38,114 nt of DNA. It comes from Peptoniphilus indolicus ATCC 29427 (GTDB taxonomy: Bacteria; Bacillota; Clostridia; Tissierellales; Peptoniphilaceae). A program made the position numbers and the translations under genes. The stretch lies in the NCBI RefSeq assembly GCF_000227315.1, contig NZ_JH165061.1:12346-50459 (forward strand), in the 5' to 3' direction. Positions 16,432-25,800 of the stretch are shown piece by piece. Position 1 is the stretch's first letter; the number at the start of each line of letters is the position of its first letter. Below the pieces are notes generated by a model, which ran no database searches, had not been told where the DNA came from, and was given only the letters and a program-made list of their open reading frames with translations.

Positions 16432-17437
16432 TTGCAGTCTCCAATAGAGCCTCTATCCCATACTTTATAGCTTGCTCATCACTTCCTAATTTTTTTAAAA
16501 CTTCTGAAATAATCCCACTGGTATCAGAATTAGAAAGTTCTTCATAATTTATTATATCCTTAGTTTCATTCACTATCTTTAAATAATAAAAATCGTTATT
16601 TTCAAGAATTTCTAAAATATATTCTATATCTTGATTTTTCCCAATTAAAATTAATTTATTAAAATCAGCTCTATATTCATTTAAAAGTTCTAATACTTCA
16701 TTTTTTATTTTATCTACATTTTTATCCGTTACATCAACCTTAAAAGTGTTGTACTCTCTTTTGGCAAACTTCACAAACTCTTGATTTTCATTTTCTAAAT
16801 CATATACATAAAATCCATGCCTTCCTTCGTCCTTAAATCGTGACGGTTCGAGTGCTCCAGAATAATACGCTCTGTCTGCTACTTTTTTATGTCCATGGAA
16901 ATGCCCAAGTGCAATATAATCAAATTTTTGTCTGTTCAACCACTCTTCGCTAATTGGAAAATGACTTTCAAAACCAACAGAACAATGTAACATTAAAATA
17001 TTTTTAAATTTATCATTCAGTTCAAAATTCAATTCACTTTTAAAATTATACTGTCTGTCCCAAGTTATCCCATAAATTCTCAAATTTTTATATTCAAAAT
17101 ATTCCTCTTCCGTAAATAAATGAACATTACTTGGCATATCAACTTTTAAAAACATACTGTTTTCATCTACGTGGTCGTGATTTCCACCTATTATATATAT
17201 TTCTGAATTTGAAATTGAAAATAAATCACTTAATCTTTTAAAATTATTTAATGTGAAATATTCTCTCTCATACAAATCTCCACTTATTAAAATTATTTCT
17301 ATATTGTTTGAATTAGCATAACTTATTAGATCCGAAAAACTTTGCCAGACCTCTTCTCTTCTCTGTTTAGAGTATAAAAAATTTTCTCCCTTATAAGATT
17401 TCCCAAGATGCAAGTCTGCTGTGTGTAATATTTTCAT
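16421..17437 (-). CDS. yhaO: YhaO-like DNA exonuclease (Mre11/SbcD type)
   Basis: A metal-dependent DNA nuclease of the Mre11/SbcD family, pairing with the YhaN ATPase; known members act on DNA ends. The 338-residue protein begins MKILHTADLHLGKSYKG, then shows ISGDLYE, IGGNHDH and the ALGHFHGH block that complete the two-metal site, followed by a C-terminal capping domain. I chose ATG 17437, because AGGTG lies just upstream and the DLH motif is then at the usual distance. An upstream reading to 17488 would add a hydrophobic stretch unlike the family. It starts the operon yhaO-yhaN-metallophosphatase-CYTH. Confidence 0.92.
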   Translation of the reverse strand: MKILHTADLHLGKSYKGENFLYSKQRREEVWQSFSDLISYANSNNIEIILISGDLYEREYFTLNNFKRLSDLFSISNSEIYIIGGNHDHVDENSMFLKVDMPSNVHLFTEEEYFEYKNLRIYGITWDRQYNFKSELNFELNDKFKNILMLHCSVGFESHFPISEEWLNRQKFDYIALGHFHGHKKVADRAYYSGALEPSRFKDEGRHGFYVYDLENENQEFVKFAKREYNTFKVDVTDKNVDKIKNEVLELLNEYRADFNKLILIGKNQDIEYILEILENNDFYYLKIVNETKDIINYEELSNSDTSGIISEVLKKLGSDEQAIKYGIEALLETANEN

Positions 17438-17472
17438 TCTATCACCTATCAAAATTATATAATAATAAACAA

Positions 17473-17501
17473 AAAATATATAGGACAAGCCTATATATTT
17501 T
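17473..17501 (-). terminator. Terminator after the ybaK-pgm-pfkB-hydrolase operon
   Basis: Perfect 12-base arms AAAATATATAGG and CCTATATATTTT with a 5-base loop are followed on the minus strand by T-rich bases. It lies 22 bases past the hydrolase stop and just upstream of yhaO. Confidence 0.85.
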
Positions 17502-17523
17502 AGTTTTAAGTTACAAAGTAATC

Positions 17524-18075
17524 TTACATTATTAATTTTTGAATTGCTTTAAACTCATCAGTACCTGCAACAGAATTTAAATCAAACATAATTGTTTCTG
17601 TATTTGTTATTACACATCCCATTTCACTTAACATTTGAAGTGCATTCTTATAGTTAAAGTCACTTCTTGACCCAACCGCATCACTTGCTATAAATACTTC
17701 ATATCCATTTGCTATAAGGTCTCTTGCAGTTAAAAGAACACATATATGAGATTCTACTCCACTAACAACAATTTGTTTTTTATCTTTAGATTTAAACTCT
17801 TCTACAAATTCATCATTTAACATACAACTAAAAGATTCTTTACCAATTTCTTTTGCCTCAGGTAAAAATGATTTTAATTCTTCGTTACTAAATCCCAATC
17901 CCTTTGGATATTGTGCTGTAAAAATACTTTCTAAATTCATTATTTTTGCCATTTGAGCAAGAATTTTTGTATTTTTTAGTACATCTTCTTTATTACTCAT
18001 TACATTTAACAGCTTATCTTGAACATCAATAAATAAAAATAATGTTTTATCTCTATCTAAATTAAAATTCTTCAC
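17524..18075 (-). CDS. Isochorismatase-like cysteine hydrolase
   Basis: The 183-residue protein belongs to the isochorismatase-like hydrolases, which split amides or similar bonds using an Asp-Lys-Cys triad. The triad is visible as D17 (FIDVQDKL), K79 (GKESFSC) and C112 (SGVESHICVLLTARDL), with the cis-peptide region IVVSGVE before the cysteine. It is smaller than typical nicotinamidases and lacks their clear DxHxxxH metal site, so a YcaC/YecD-like group member is more likely. The start is GTG 18075 with GGGAGG upstream, four bases inside the end of the PfkB gene. Substrate unknown. Confidence 0.88.
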   Translation of the reverse strand: MKNFNLDRDKTLFLFIDVQDKLLNVMSNKEDVLKNTKILAQMAKIMNLESIFTAQYPKGLGFSNEELKSFLPEAKEIGKESFSCMLNDEFVEEFKSKDKKQIVVSGVESHICVLLTARDLIANGYEVFIASDAVGSRSDFNYKNALQMLSEMGCVITNTETIMFDLNSVAGTDEFKAIQKLIM

Positions 18076-18995
18076 ATTTCCTCCCTTATGATATACACGT
18101 GTATATCATTCATCAAAGCTTTCAAATCTGCCATTTCAGCTTCACGATTTTTTACTACTGATTCAATTATAGCACAAGCTATCCCAAGTTTTAATGTCAT
18201 CTCAAAGTCATATCCTCTTTCAATTCCAAGAGCTATTCCGGCATTTAACTTGTTCTTGTCAAACTTGCTAACAGAGTATTTTAAATCACTAAAATCTATT
18301 CTATAACTTGCCCCTTTAGTATTGACCATGACACCTGTCTGTGAATTTACCACCAACACTCCAACACCTTTTTCAAAGATTATATTAGATGCTTTAACCA
18401 CTTGGCTTTGTGTCTTTATTACAAACTTAGTGTAATTTTCTAAATCTTCCTTATCAACTACCATTAGATATGGTTTCACATCTATTACATCTTCAATCTC
18501 ATTTGGAGCTGTCAAAACTCTAACTCCATTTTTATAACAGAGATTAAAAAAGTTTTTATAAAGTGTAGAATCTATATTTGGATTTCCTTTAGCTGCTATC
18601 AATACGATATTTGCATTTTGTAGCAATTCGTTAAACTTACTAAATAAAGTTTCTTCTTCATCATTTGTGAGTACCGGATACTCCCCTCGTATTGTGGTCT
18701 TAAGACTTCTGCTCCTAATTAGTATTTCTTCCATACTCTCATCTTTAGAATGAACTATAACAGGTTCAATCCCTCTTTTATTAAGTTCATTTTTAAAAAG
18801 TTCTCCTGTTTTCCCTCCAAGATAAGTTAAAAGAGTTGAATTAGCTGAAAGCTTATCTACTAGTAACATAGAGTCTAAAATTTCGCCAGTTGGATATTCA
18901 AAATTTTCAGAAAAAGTATTAACTTTATTTTTTTCAAAATCCACTACTCTATATTCTTTCCTCAGAGTCGGATTAAATTCACAAAACAATATCAT
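18072..18995 (-). CDS. PfkB/1-phosphofructokinase-like protein, catalytic motif degenerate
   Basis: The fold resembles the LacC/FruK branch of PfkB sugar kinases: opening ILFCEFNPTLRKEYRV (FruK: NPxxD), YLGGKTGELFKNEL near residue 65, and a final helix ALGIERGYDFEMTLKLGIA. In active enzymes the anion hole and catalytic base read GAGD before the AG turn. Here the corresponding residues appear to be FDKN before KLNAG, so the glycines and the aspartate are lost. At 307 residues it is full length and unbroken, so it may be a non-catalytic or altered family member. ATG 18995 is preferred over GTG 19007, because GGAGG lies 5 bases upstream. It follows the hexomutase by 11 bases. Confidence 0.75.
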   Translation of the reverse strand: MILFCEFNPTLRKEYRVVDFEKNKVNTFSENFEYPTGEILDSMLLVDKLSANSTLLTYLGGKTGELFKNELNKRGIEPVIVHSKDESMEEILIRSRSLKTTIRGEYPVLTNDEEETLFSKFNELLQNANIVLIAAKGNPNIDSTLYKNFFNLCYKNGVRVLTAPNEIEDVIDVKPYLMVVDKEDLENYTKFVIKTQSQVVKASNIIFEKGVGVLVVNSQTGVMVNTKGASYRIDFSDLKYSVSKFDKNKLNAGIALGIERGYDFEMTLKLGIACAIIESVVKNREAEMADLKALMNDIHVYIIREEM

Positions 18996-19006
18996 GTCAG
19001 CCTCCA

Positions 19007-20689
19007 CTATTCAACTGAATTAAGCTTTGATAATACATCCTCTTTTATGTCGTCTACCTTTTTCTTTGCTGCTTCTGCGTCTTTATCAACTACATAGATA
19101 TATAATTTTATCTTTGGCTCAGTTCCAGATGGTCTAACTGCAAACCAAGAACCGTCTGTTAGATAATAAATTAAAACATTACTCTTTCCAATATCTTTGT
19201 ATCCATCTTTATAGTCAATTCTCTCTTTTAAATCTATTCCTGAAAATTCTTTGAATTCAGTCTTTCTAAAGAATTCCATCATTCTCTTAATTCTGTCTGC
19301 ACCTTCTAAACCTTCAAGTACAACGCTCATAAGGTGTTCTGCGTGATAGCCATATTCTTTAAAAATTTCATTTAATAAATCAACAAGAGTCATTCCCTTA
19401 GCTTTATAGTAAGCTGCCATCTCTACAATTAGCATAGAAGAAATTACTCCGTCTTTATCTCTAACATGGTCTCCGTAAACATATCCTATACTTTCTTCAA
19501 AACCATATACAAATTGAGATTCTTTAGTTTCATCCCACTTGTTTGGAAGTGCACAGATATTTTTAAAACCTGTCAATGTATTGTAAGATTTAATCCCAAA
19601 ACTTTCAGCGATTCTTCTTGGCAAATCTCCTGTTACTATTGATTTTACAATAGCTCCATTACTTGGAAGAGCTTGTTTTTCTTTTAATGAGCTCAAAATA
19701 TAGTAAGTTAAAAGAGAACCTATTTGATTTCCGTTGAACTCAAAATATTCACCCTCATGTAGAGCCATCATTGCAACTCTATCACAGTCAGGGTCTGTAG
19801 CGATCAGTAAATCCGCTTTTATCTCTTTCCCCAACTTCTTAGCATAAGCAAAAGCCTTAGTATCTTCAGGGTTTGGGTAACCAACTGTAGCAAAAGTTGG
19901 GTCTGGATTTTCTTGTTCAGGCACAACTGTTATATTTGTAAATCCTCTTTCCCTTAAGATGTGTCTAACCGGATAATTCCCAGTTCCATTAAGTGGAGTA
20001 TAAACTACACTTATATCTTTATCTACATTTTCTCTAAGAGCTCTTATAAGAGTTTCTCTATAGTATGATTTATCAAGATCGTCTGAAAGTATTTCTATAA
20101 GTCCTTGGTTTTTAGCCTCTTCATATTCCATAGTCTTAACATCTTCAAATTTTAACTTGTCTATTTCAGCTAAAATTTCTGAAGCAATGTCTTCTAAAAT
20201 TTGAGAGCCTTTATCCCAATAAACTTTATATCCATTATAATTCTTAGGATTGTGACTTGCTGTTATTACAATACCTGATTGAGTCCCCAAGTATCTCACT
20301 GCATAAGAAAGCATAGGTGTAGGTCTTATACCGTCAAATAAATAAGTCTTAATGCCATTTGCCGCAAATACTGATGCCGCTATTTCAGAAAACTCATGAG
20401 ACATATATCTAACGTCATGAGCTATTACAATTCCCTTTTGAACAGCTTCTTTGCCGTGATTTTTTATAGTGTTTGCCAATCCTTGAGATGCTCTCATAAT
20501 CACGTACTTATTCATTCTGTTAGTTCCTGCACCAAGTATACCTCTAAGTCCTGCAGTTCCAAACTCCAAGTCCCTATAAAATCTATCTAATAATTCAGAT
20601 TCGTCCTTTATCTCTCTTATTTCAGCTTTAGACTCTTCATCAATTACTGCACTGTTAAGCCATTCGTTCATCCTATTTTTATATTCCAT
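19007..20689 (-). CDS. Phosphoglucomutase / phosphomannomutase
   Basis: An alpha-D-phosphohexomutase that moves phosphate between C1 and C6 of glucose or mannose, linking glycolysis to envelope sugar synthesis. The 560-residue protein matches the Firmicutes PgcA type. The phosphoserine loop is TASHNP with S145, the metal loop is TDPDCDR near 295, the sugar loop GFEESIGY near 395, and the phosphate loop [12 protein letters not shown] near 515. Its AGGAGA site lies inside the end of ybaK with no gap between the genes, so translation is coupled. The degenerate PfkB gene follows. Confidence 0.95.
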   Translation of the reverse strand: MEYKNRMNEWLNSAVIDEESKAEIREIKDESELLDRFYRDLEFGTAGLRGILGAGTNRMNKYVIMRASQGLANTIKNHGKEAVQKGIVIAHDVRYMSHEFSEIAASVFAANGIKTYLFDGIRPTPMLSYAVRYLGTQSGIVITASHNPKNYNGYKVYWDKGSQILEDIASEILAEIDKLKFEDVKTMEYEEAKNQGLIEILSDDLDKSYYRETLIRALRENVDKDISVVYTPLNGTGNYPVRHILRERGFTNITVVPEQENPDPTFATVGYPNPEDTKAFAYAKKLGKEIKADLLIATDPDCDRVAMMALHEGEYFEFNGNQIGSLLTYYILSSLKEKQALPSNGAIVKSIVTGDLPRRIAESFGIKSYNTLTGFKNICALPNKWDETKESQFVYGFEESIGYVYGDHVRDKDGVISSMLIVEMAAYYKAKGMTLVDLLNEIFKEYGYHAEHLMSVVLEGLEGADRIKRMMEFFRKTEFKEFSGIDLKERIDYKDGYKDIGKSNVLIYYLTDGSWFAVRPSGTEPKIKLYIYVVDKDAEAAKKKVDDIKEDVLSKLNSVE

Positions 20690-21160
20690 TTAATCTCTCC
20701 TAACTATCTGAGCAAACTCAGCCCCTATTAACTTTTCTAAACTCTTCGGTTTTACTTTTATCTGTAAACCTATTTTACCACCACTAACATACATGAATTC
20801 CTTTTCTATTGCCGATTCATCTATATAGGTTTTAAAAAGTTTTTTCATTCCAACCGGAGAACACCCTCCGTGAATATATCCTGTAGTATTCAACAAATCA
20901 GATTGCTTTATCATTTCTATTTTCTTAACGCCAGCTACATTTGCCGCAAGTTTCAAATCAAGTTCAGCACACACCGGCACAACAAAAACAAAATAGTCAT
21001 TTTTAAAATGTGTTACAAGAGTTTTAAATACTATTTCCTCATCTTCCCCTAACTGTCTTGCAACATCTTGTCCTGATATGCCACCATCTTCTGAATACTC
21101 TACAATTTCATATTCAATTTTATTTTGGTCTAAAATTCTCATCGCATTAGTCTTTTTCAT
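20690..21160 (-). CDS. ybaK: Cys-tRNA(Pro) deacylase, YbaK/EbsC family
   Basis: This proofreading enzyme removes cysteine wrongly attached to tRNA-Pro. The 156-residue protein has the YbaK features: the essential lysine K46 in VFKTLV, an inserted LKLAANVAGVKKIEM helix, the conserved loop HGGCSPVGMKK, and a YVSGGKIGLQI strand. The ATG at 21160 has only a weak upstream site (GGGTAAAATAAAAGT), so translation may be low or the leader unusual. It is the first gene of the group with the hexomutase. It begins 41 bases after znuB with no clear terminator, so read-through from the zinc operon is possible. Confidence 0.93.
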   Translation of the reverse strand: MKKTNAMRILDQNKIEYEIVEYSEDGGISGQDVARQLGEDEEIVFKTLVTHFKNDYFVFVVPVCAELDLKLAANVAGVKKIEMIKQSDLLNTTGYIHGGCSPVGMKKLFKTYIDESAIEKEFMYVSGGKIGLQIKVKPKSLEKLIGAEFAQIVRRD

Positions 21161-21201
21161 ACTTTTATTTTACCCAAAAACAACGTTTATCTTCAAGTCC
21201 T

Positions 21202-22002
21202 TCATCTATTAAACTTAGGGGATATTAAAAGAATTAGTATCAAAGTAAACACTCCAATTAAAACTATAGTTCCACCAGGTTTTAAACCTAAATAAAATGA
21301 AAGAATAAGACCACTCATGGTAAATATGAGTCCAAAAATTGATGATAGTATTAGCGTTTTAAAATATCCTAGTCTAAATTTCATTGCACAGGCCACAGGA
21401 ATTACCATTAGAGAGGATATTATAAGTATCCCCACAGTTCTTGCCGAAACTGAAATTGTTATAGCGATTAGCATCATAAAAATTGTATTTACCAAGCCCA
21501 CATTTATTCCGGATAGCCTTGCGCTTGTCTCATCAAACGAAATGTGCATCAAATCTTTATAAAAATATAAAAAAGTTAAAAACACAGCAATGCCAACACC
21601 CAAAATAAGTGCGAATTCATCATTTGGTATAGCTATTATACTTCCAAATAAAAAACCTTCAAAATTTGCTGACCTCGTCAAAAATCCTGACAATATTGAC
21701 GATAGACCAATCCCCGTAGACATTATAATTGCTGTAGAAATTTCCTGATAACTTGGAAATCTCTTTCTAATAAATTCCATTAGCAGCGCTGCTATTATAC
21801 AGACTATAAGTGCCCCCAAAGTCATATTCATTCCGAGCACAAATCCCATCAATACCCCTGCTAAAGATACGTGAGAAAGTGCATCCCCTATCATAGATAT
21901 CTTTTTATTTACTACCACTATCCCCATAAATGGTATTATTATTGACACTATAAATCCGACTATCAAAGCCCGAATCATGTAGCTATATTCAAATATCTCC
22001 AT
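21202..22002 (-). CDS. znuB: Zinc ABC transporter permease
   Basis: The membrane channel subunit of a metal importer, 266 residues with about eight helices, of the ABC-3 family. Family marks are GVLMGFVLG near 50, IGDALSHVSLAGV near 38-50, and SARTVGILIISSLMVIPVACA near 185-205. Zinc rather than manganese is inferred from the histidine-rich ZnuA and the adjacent Fur-family regulator. Its start lies within the end of znuC (14-base overlap) with GAGG upstream. Confidence 0.93.
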   Translation of the reverse strand: MEIFEYSYMIRALIVGFIVSIIIPFMGIVVVNKKISMIGDALSHVSLAGVLMGFVLGMNMTLGALIVCIIAALLMEFIRKRFPSYQEISTAIIMSTGIGLSSILSGFLTRSANFEGFLFGSIIAIPNDEFALILGVGIAVFLTFLYFYKDLMHISFDETSARLSGINVGLVNTIFMMLIAITISVSARTVGILIISSLMVIPVACAMKFRLGYFKTLILSSIFGLIFTMSGLILSFYLGLKPGGTIVLIGVFTLILILLISPKFNR

Positions 22003-22639
22003 CGATTATCCTCACTTGACCATCTTCCACCATATAAACTCTGTCCAAGTACTCTCTAACAAGATCCAACTCATGTGTAATTATCAAAATAGTTATTCCA
22101 TGAGCTCTATTGATATGGTGTAACAATTTATATAAATTACCTTTAGTCTTGTGGTCTATACCATTTGTAGGTTCGTCCAAAATCAAAAACTTAGGGTAGG
22201 CTATCAATGCCTTTGCTATTAAAACTCTCTGTCTTTGCCCCCCTGATAGCTCAGAATATAAATCATCTATCTTATCATCTATGCCAACAAGTTTTAAAGT
22301 TTCTTCTATTCTTTCATTTTCTACCGAGCTAAGTCTCCCACGTCTTTTTAGCGGCAATGACAATAACTCTCTCACAGTAATTGGAAAATTGTAACTCGAC
22401 CCAACTCCCAACTGTGGAACATATCCTATATCTTTAAAACCATTTTCCAAATTAAAATTTACAGTTCCACTGTTAGGTTTTAATTCTCCTAATATAAGTT
22501 TTATAAAAGTAGTTTTTCCCGCTCCATTAGAACCAACGAGGGCGATAAATTCGCCCCCGTTAATTGTTAAGTCTATATTTTTTAAAACTTTTTCTCTATT
22601 ATATCCGAAATCTAAATTCTTTATTTCAAGCAATTTCAA
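21989..22639 (-). CDS. znuC: Zinc ABC transporter ATP-binding protein
   Basis: The ATPase that powers zinc uptake; 216 residues. Walker A is GSNGAGKTT near 37, the Q-loop VPQLG near 74, the ABC signature LSGGQRQR near 131, Walker B FLILDEPTNG near 151, and the switch histidine in ITHEL near 185. It starts at TTG 22639, which overlaps the znuA stop as TTGA, with GAGG 7 bases upstream. It is somewhat shorter than many ZnuC proteins but complete. Confidence 0.94.
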   Translation of the reverse strand: MKLLEIKNLDFGYNREKVLKNIDLTINGGEFIALVGSNGAGKTTFIKLILGELKPNSGTVNFNLENGFKDIGYVPQLGVGSSYNFPITVRELLSLPLKRRGRLSSVENERIEETLKLVGIDDKIDDLYSELSGGQRQRVLIAKALIAYPKFLILDEPTNGIDHKTKGNLYKLLHHINRAHGITILIITHELDLVREYLDRVYMVEDGQVRIIDGDI

Positions 22640-23639
22640 CTCAAAGCCTCAACTAATTTATCAAGATTTGCTCTCATAACTGAAACATAATCATCCCCAT
22701 TTTTAACTTCTTCTCCAGAAAGTCCTTCAAGTGGATTTAATCTTACAGTTTTAGCACCTGTTTCTGATGAAATTGTATCAGCAATCTTAGTATCTAGCAA
22801 CTCTTCTGTAAAAATTGTATTTATATTCTTTTCCTTTACAAGTTGAATGATTTCTTTCATTGTCTTTGCATCTGGTTCAGTTTCAGCTTCAATTCCTGTG
22901 ATGCCTATTTGCTCTAAACCATAGTCAGCTACAAGATAACCATAGGCTTCATGAGAAACTACTATTATCTTGTTAGGAACTGTTGCAAGCTTAGCTTTAT
23001 ATTCTTCATCTACTTTCTTAAACTCTTCTGAATACTTAGCTAAATTTTCTTTATAATAATCAGCATTTTCAAGATCAGCTTCAGAAAGCGCCATAGTTAT
23101 ATTTTCAAGCTCTTTTATTGCTCTTATAGGAGATAACCATACGTGTGGGTCATAAGCCCCATGGTCATGTTCATGTTCGTGCTCATGTTCTGTAGCTTCA
23201 TTATTGTTGTGGTTTTCGTGGTTGTGTTCCACCGCTTCGTGTTCATGGTCATGATCATGAGTGTTTGCTATAAGTTCAACACCCTTAGATGCTTCTACAA
23301 ATTTCAAATCTTTGTTTTCAACAGATTCAGTTACCTTTTCAACCCAAGATTCAAGACCTGCTCCTGAATAAACAAATACATCAGCAGATTCAAGTTCTTT
23401 TAATAATTTTTGGTTAGGTTCCCATCCGTGAGGTTCTTCTCCATTTGGTATAACTGAAGTAAGTTCTATCTTATCTCCACCAATTTTATTTACAAAGTCA
23501 TATACCGGATACACCGATGCATAAACTTTAAGCTTTTCACGTGAGTCTACTGCTTCGCTTTTTTCTGCAGAATTTTTATTGCCACAAGCTGCCAACAATA
23601 AAAGTACAAATGTCATTACTACCAAACTAATTTTTTCAT
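22636..23639 (-). CDS. znuA: Zinc-binding lipoprotein, frame broken at an A-run after the start
   Basis: The substrate-binding subunit that captures zinc outside the membrane (ZnuA/AdcA type). It has a lipobox LAAC near the start, a long His/Asp/Glu/Asn-rich loop of alternating His (about residues 116-156) ending in the DPHVWLSP metal site, and further metal-site segments SHEAYGYL and FTEELLD. The best start is ATG 23639, with AGGAGG five bases upstream, but its six-A run leads to TAG after six codons. Seven A would give MKKISLVVMTFVLLLLAACG, a textbook lipoprotein signal. As written, translation could only begin at TTG 23625 without a good ribosome site or the positive N-terminus. Its stop overlaps the znuC start. 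Confidence 0.88.
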
Positions 23640-23756
23640 GTTTTCCTCCTAAAGTTAATTACTATTCTTAATAAGATATACCCAAATTTTTTTAAATTAA
23701 AGTAAAATACTATTTCTCTTTTTAAAATGTTATACTAAGTAAATGGAGGTTATATT
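23640..23756. promoter_or_regulatory. Divergent promoter region between znuA and the Fur-family gene
   Basis: On the plus strand TATACT (23731-23736) and GGAGG (23745-23749) precede the regulator gene. On the minus strand AGGAGG precedes znuA. An 11-base near-palindrome TCTTAATAAGA (23666-23676) lies in the likely znuA promoter and is a weak candidate operator. I see no good match to the known Zur box. Confidence 0.4.
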
Positions 23757-24152
23757 ATGGAAGAATTATTGATTGAACATGGTCTCAGGTCTACAAAAGC
23801 CCGCATGGAAGTTCTAGATATTTTAAAATCAAGTTCTGTGCCGCTTTCTGCAGATGAATTAATTCTAAAAATCAATAGAGAAGTAGTCTCCGGTTCAAGT
23901 GTTTATCGCATTTTAAGTGAACTTGAAAGAGCAGGTCTCCTTAAAAAAACACTTAGACAAAACGGTCTACGCTACTATACAATTTATGACTCACATGAAC
24001 ACTATATAGTATGCTCTAATTGCGGAAAGATAGTGCCTATTGCACATTGTCCAATCTCTCCTTATGAGGACGGCATTGCACAGAATACTGGATTTAAGGT
24101 TACCGGACACACACTTGAATTACAGGGAATCTGTCCTGATTGCCAAGGCTAA
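23757..24152 (+). CDS. Fur-family metal-responsive repressor (likely Zur)
   Basis: A 131-residue winged-helix regulator of the Fur family. The DNA-binding part reads LRSTKARMEVLDIL, then the recognition region GSSVYRILSELERAGLL near residue 50. The dimerisation part has the regulatory histidines SHEHYIVC and the structural zinc site of two CxxC pairs (CSNC near 86 and CPDC near 127). Divergent orientation from znuABC makes zinc sensing (Zur) the best guess over Fur or PerR. It would repress znuABC when zinc is plentiful; this is inference. The ATG has GGAGG upstream. Confidence 0.88.
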   Translation: MEELLIEHGLRSTKARMEVLDILKSSSVPLSADELILKINREVVSGSSVYRILSELERAGLLKKTLRQNGLRYYTIYDSHEHYIVCSNCGKIVPIAHCPISPYEDGIAQNTGFKVTGHTLELQGICPDCQG

Positions 24153-24159
24153 AAAATAA

Positions 24160-24183
24160 GCTCATGAGTTTTATCCCATGAGC
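24160..24183. terminator. Bidirectional terminator
   Basis: Arms GCTCATG (24160-24166) and CATGAGC (24177-24183) have T-rich bases on the far side on both strands. It separates the convergent Fur-family and aldehyde dehydrogenase genes. Confidence 0.85.
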
Positions 24184-24189
24184 CTGTTT

Positions 24190-25659
24190 TTATTTTAAAT
24201 ACATCCCTGCTGGAGTAGCACTTAAATTAATCAATATATTTTTCATTTGTGTGTAGTGGTCTAAGATAACCTTGTGAGTTTCACGTCCTATTCCGGACTC
24301 TTTATACCCCCCAAATGGTGCACCTGCTGGGAATGTGTTATATGTGTTAACCCATACCCTACCAGTTCTTATTCCTGTTGCAACTCTAATTGCCTTGTTT
24401 ATATCCTTAGTGAATACACCTCCACCAAGTCCATAGTCTGAATCATTTGCCATTCTAATTAAATCTTCTTCATCTTTAAACTTTATGATTACTCCAACCG
24501 GTCCAAAAATTTCTTCTCTGGCAACTCTCATTTCATTTGTAACATCCCCAAGTAAAGTAGGTTCCATGAAAACTCCATCGCCTTCTATTTTATTTCCACC
24601 GGTTAAAATCTTTGCGCCTTCTTTTTGACCTATTTCAACATAGTCTAAAATCTTTCTAAGTTGACCCATGCTTGCTTGAGCTCCCATTTGTGTTTCAGGG
24701 TCAAGTGGGTCTCCAACTTTAACTTTTTTAAATGCCTCTACAACTTTTTCTACAAATTCATCATAGAAACTCTCTTGTACAAAAATTCTTGACCCTGCTG
24801 AACAAACTTGTCCTTGGTTAAATAAAATTCCAAGTTGAACTCCTTCAAGTGCAACATCCATATCAGCATCTTCAAAGAATATATTGGCACTCTTACCACC
24901 CAACTCAAGAGTTGCCGGGATAATTCTCTCTGCCGCTGCAATTCCAATTCCCCTACCCACTTCTGTAGAGCCTGTAAACGCAAGCTTGTCTATTCCCTTG
25001 TGATGTTGTAAATATTCTCCACTCTTTGAACCTGAACCGGTAATTACATTTATTACACCTGCCGGAACAACATCTTGAATTAATTCCATAAGTGCAAGCA
25101 CTGAAAGAGATGTGCTGCTTGATGGTTTCAAAATTGTTACATCACCTGCTGCCAATACTGGCGCTAATTTCCATGCTGCCATTAAGAATGGGAAGTTCCA
25201 AGGAACTATTTGTCCTACCACTCCAATAGGTTCGTGTAAAATTAAATTTAAAGTATTCTTATCCAACATTTGAGCAGTACCTTCTTGCATTCTTGCCGCA
25301 GCTGCGAAATATCTAAAGTGGTCTGCTGCCAAAGGAATATCAGCTCCCATTGTTTCTCTTATAGGTTTACCATTATCCATTGATTCTATAGTAGCCAAGT
25401 ATTCGGCGTTTTCATCTATTATATCTGCTATCTTAGTGAGCAACGCTTGTCTTTCAACTGCTGTAGAATCTTTAAAAGTTTCAAAAGCTTTTTTTGCAGC
25501 TTCAACCGCATCGTCTACATCATCATTTGTAGCTTGAGGGATTTGAGATAAAACTTCTCCAGTTGCAGGATTAAAAGTTTGTAACCATTGCCCGTCTGAA
25601 GCCTCTCTCCATTCTCCTCCTATAAACATTCTATATTCTTTTTTTAATTCAAAAGACAT
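24190..25659 (-). CDS. Aldehyde dehydrogenase (NAD-dependent family)
   Basis: The 489-residue protein is a member of the broad aldehyde dehydrogenase family that oxidises aldehydes to acids. The catalytic residues are present: N155 (PWNFP), K178 (LKPS), E252 (LELGGKS) and the nucleophile C286 (NQGQVCSAG). Other marks are the NAD-site FTGSTEVGR and the C-terminal GGYKESGIGRE. It resembles the group annotated as acetaldehyde or betaine-aldehyde dehydrogenases; the natural substrate is unknown. The ATG follows AAGGGTG. It is a single-gene unit between two terminators. Confidence 0.93.
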   Translation of the reverse strand: MSFELKKEYRMFIGGEWREASDGQWLQTFNPATGEVLSQIPQATNDDVDDAVEAAKKAFETFKDSTAVERQALLTKIADIIDENAEYLATIESMDNGKPIRETMGADIPLAADHFRYFAAAARMQEGTAQMLDKNTLNLILHEPIGVVGQIVPWNFPFLMAAWKLAPVLAAGDVTILKPSSSTSLSVLALMELIQDVVPAGVINVITGSGSKSGEYLQHHKGIDKLAFTGSTEVGRGIGIAAAERIIPATLELGGKSANIFFEDADMDVALEGVQLGILFNQGQVCSAGSRIFVQESFYDEFVEKVVEAFKKVKVGDPLDPETQMGAQASMGQLRKILDYVEIGQKEGAKILTGGNKIEGDGVFMEPTLLGDVTNEMRVAREEIFGPVGVIIKFKDEEDLIRMANDSDYGLGGGVFTKDINKAIRVATGIRTGRVWVNTYNTFPAGAPFGGYKESGIGRETHKVILDHYTQMKNILINLSATPAGMYLK

Positions 25660-25747
25660 TTAATCACCCTTTTCTATCTTAATTATTTTAAAATATTTTT
25701 CTTCCTTTGCAATGTATACCCCTTGAATTTTATTAAATAACATAGAA

Positions 25748-25777
25748 AAAAAGAGATTTTTTTAACAATCTCTTTTT
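25748..25777 (-). terminator. Terminator of the pst-pho operon
   Basis: Arms AAAAAGAGATT (25748-25758) and AATCTCTTTTT (25767-25777) are followed on the minus strand by more T. It lies 24 bases after the phoR stop. Confidence 0.9.
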
Positions 25778-25800
25778 GTGATTAAATATTCAGCTTTGGC

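Noticed and set aside
23143-23367. Plus-strand ORF rich in M, V and F
   Set aside because: It is the antisense of the histidine-rich loop of znuA; composition follows from the GTG/CAT codons.
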